Origin: Lachnospiraceae bacterium
GTDB taxonomy: Bacteria > Bacillota > Clostridia > Lachnospirales > Lachnospiraceae
DNA: 51,923 nt
Reading direction: 5' to 3'
Assembly: GCA_030523275.1 (NCBI GenBank)
Contig: JAUNIX010000021.1
Span: 1 to 51,923, forward strand
The notes beneath the pieces were generated by a model. That model was not told the DNA's origin, searched no databases, and was given only the letters and a program-made list of their open reading frames with translations. A program made the translations under genes and the position numbers. This document shows, piece after piece, positions 51,186-51,923 of the stretch; the first letter of the stretch is position 1, and each line of letters begins with the position of its first letter.

Positions 51186-51226
51186 AGAAGAAAAAGCCAA
51201 ACCCAAAAAATGAGTTTGGCTTTTTT
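51186..51226. terminator. Terminator of the pyruvate:ferredoxin oxidoreductase gene
   Basis: A perfect 12-bp stem AAAAAGCCAAAC/GTTTGGCTTTTT (51191-51202 with 51214-51225) around an 11-base loop, with T-runs on both strands. It lies 44 bases past the gene's stop. Confidence 0.88.
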
Positions 51227-51269
51227 ATTATACTGCTATGCTGTATAAGACTAATGTCCTAACATCAAA

Positions 51270-51923
<654 letters not shown>

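Overview
The window comes from a low-GC, Gram-positive anaerobe of the class Clostridia, most likely a Lachnospiraceae gut bacterium. The basis is family-level recognition: pyruvate:ferredoxin oxidoreductase, split transketolase, a FeoB-associated Cys-rich membrane protein, DUF1836 and DUF6472 proteins, AGGAGG-type ribosome binding sites throughout, and bacterial housekeeping genes without any phage or transposon genes. The genus cannot be fixed from the sequence alone. The window opens inside a tRNA-Gly gene and closes inside the pyruvate:ferredoxin oxidoreductase gene.

Layout. 1-134: tRNA-Gly and tRNA-Pro. 0.3-5.6 kb: a small acidic membrane protein, PcrA helicase, a cytidylate kinase-like protein and an NhaD-like antiporter. 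5.9-9.8 kb: a DUF1836 regulator, the methionine importer metQNI and a TrpR-like regulator. 10-12.5 kb (plus strand): an orphan lipoprotein binding protein, then a small membrane protein, an LD-carboxypeptidase and a DUF6472 protein. 12.5-15.6 kb: a GH2 beta-galactosidase. 15.7-23.1 kb: the first molybdenum operon (molybdopterin-binding protein, moeA, mobB, MOSC protein, modA, modB, modC, trmO, a peptidase-E-like gene), preceded by a promoter, a probable Moco/Tuco riboswitch and a terminator. 23.1-26.4 kb: a phospholipid operon (PAP2 protein, flippase-like protein, pssA, psd). 26.5-36.6 kb: the second molybdenum operon, one tight run of eleven genes: asrA, asrB, asrC, a nitrate-reductase-like molybdoenzyme, its four-cluster ferredoxin, a FAD oxidoreductase, a TDT/SLAC1 anion transporter, mobA, moaC, moaA, mogA. 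36.8-37.5 kb: a Crp/Fnr regulator. 37.5-42.9 kb: a phosphoesterase and a Fur-like/feoA/feoA/feoB iron uptake operon with Fur boxes. 42.9-51.9 kb: transketolase halves, an HPr variant, nadB-nadC, a nucleotidyltransferase with an AraC regulator, an Mrp ATPase, rpe, and the end of pyruvate:ferredoxin oxidoreductase.

How it fits together. The two molybdenum operons are complementary. The first imports molybdate (ModABC) and inserts metal and GMP (MoeA, MobB). The second makes precursor Z (MoaA, MoaC), adenylylates molybdopterin (MogA), adds GMP (MobA) and encodes a molybdoenzyme that uses the cofactor. The molybdoenzyme/ferredoxin/FAD-oxidoreductase trio resembles the NarA-NarB-NarC nitrate reductase of Clostridium perfringens. 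Fused ahead of it in the same transcription unit is an AsrABC-type siroheme reductase. The simplest reading is a one-operon route from nitrate through nitrite to ammonium with an Asr-type enzyme doing the second step. A perfect 8+4+8 palindrome lies just upstream of asrA and directly downstream of the convergent-order neighbour, the Crp/Fnr gene, which makes it the likely operator. MoaD/MoaE (molybdopterin synthase) are not in the window and must lie elsewhere.
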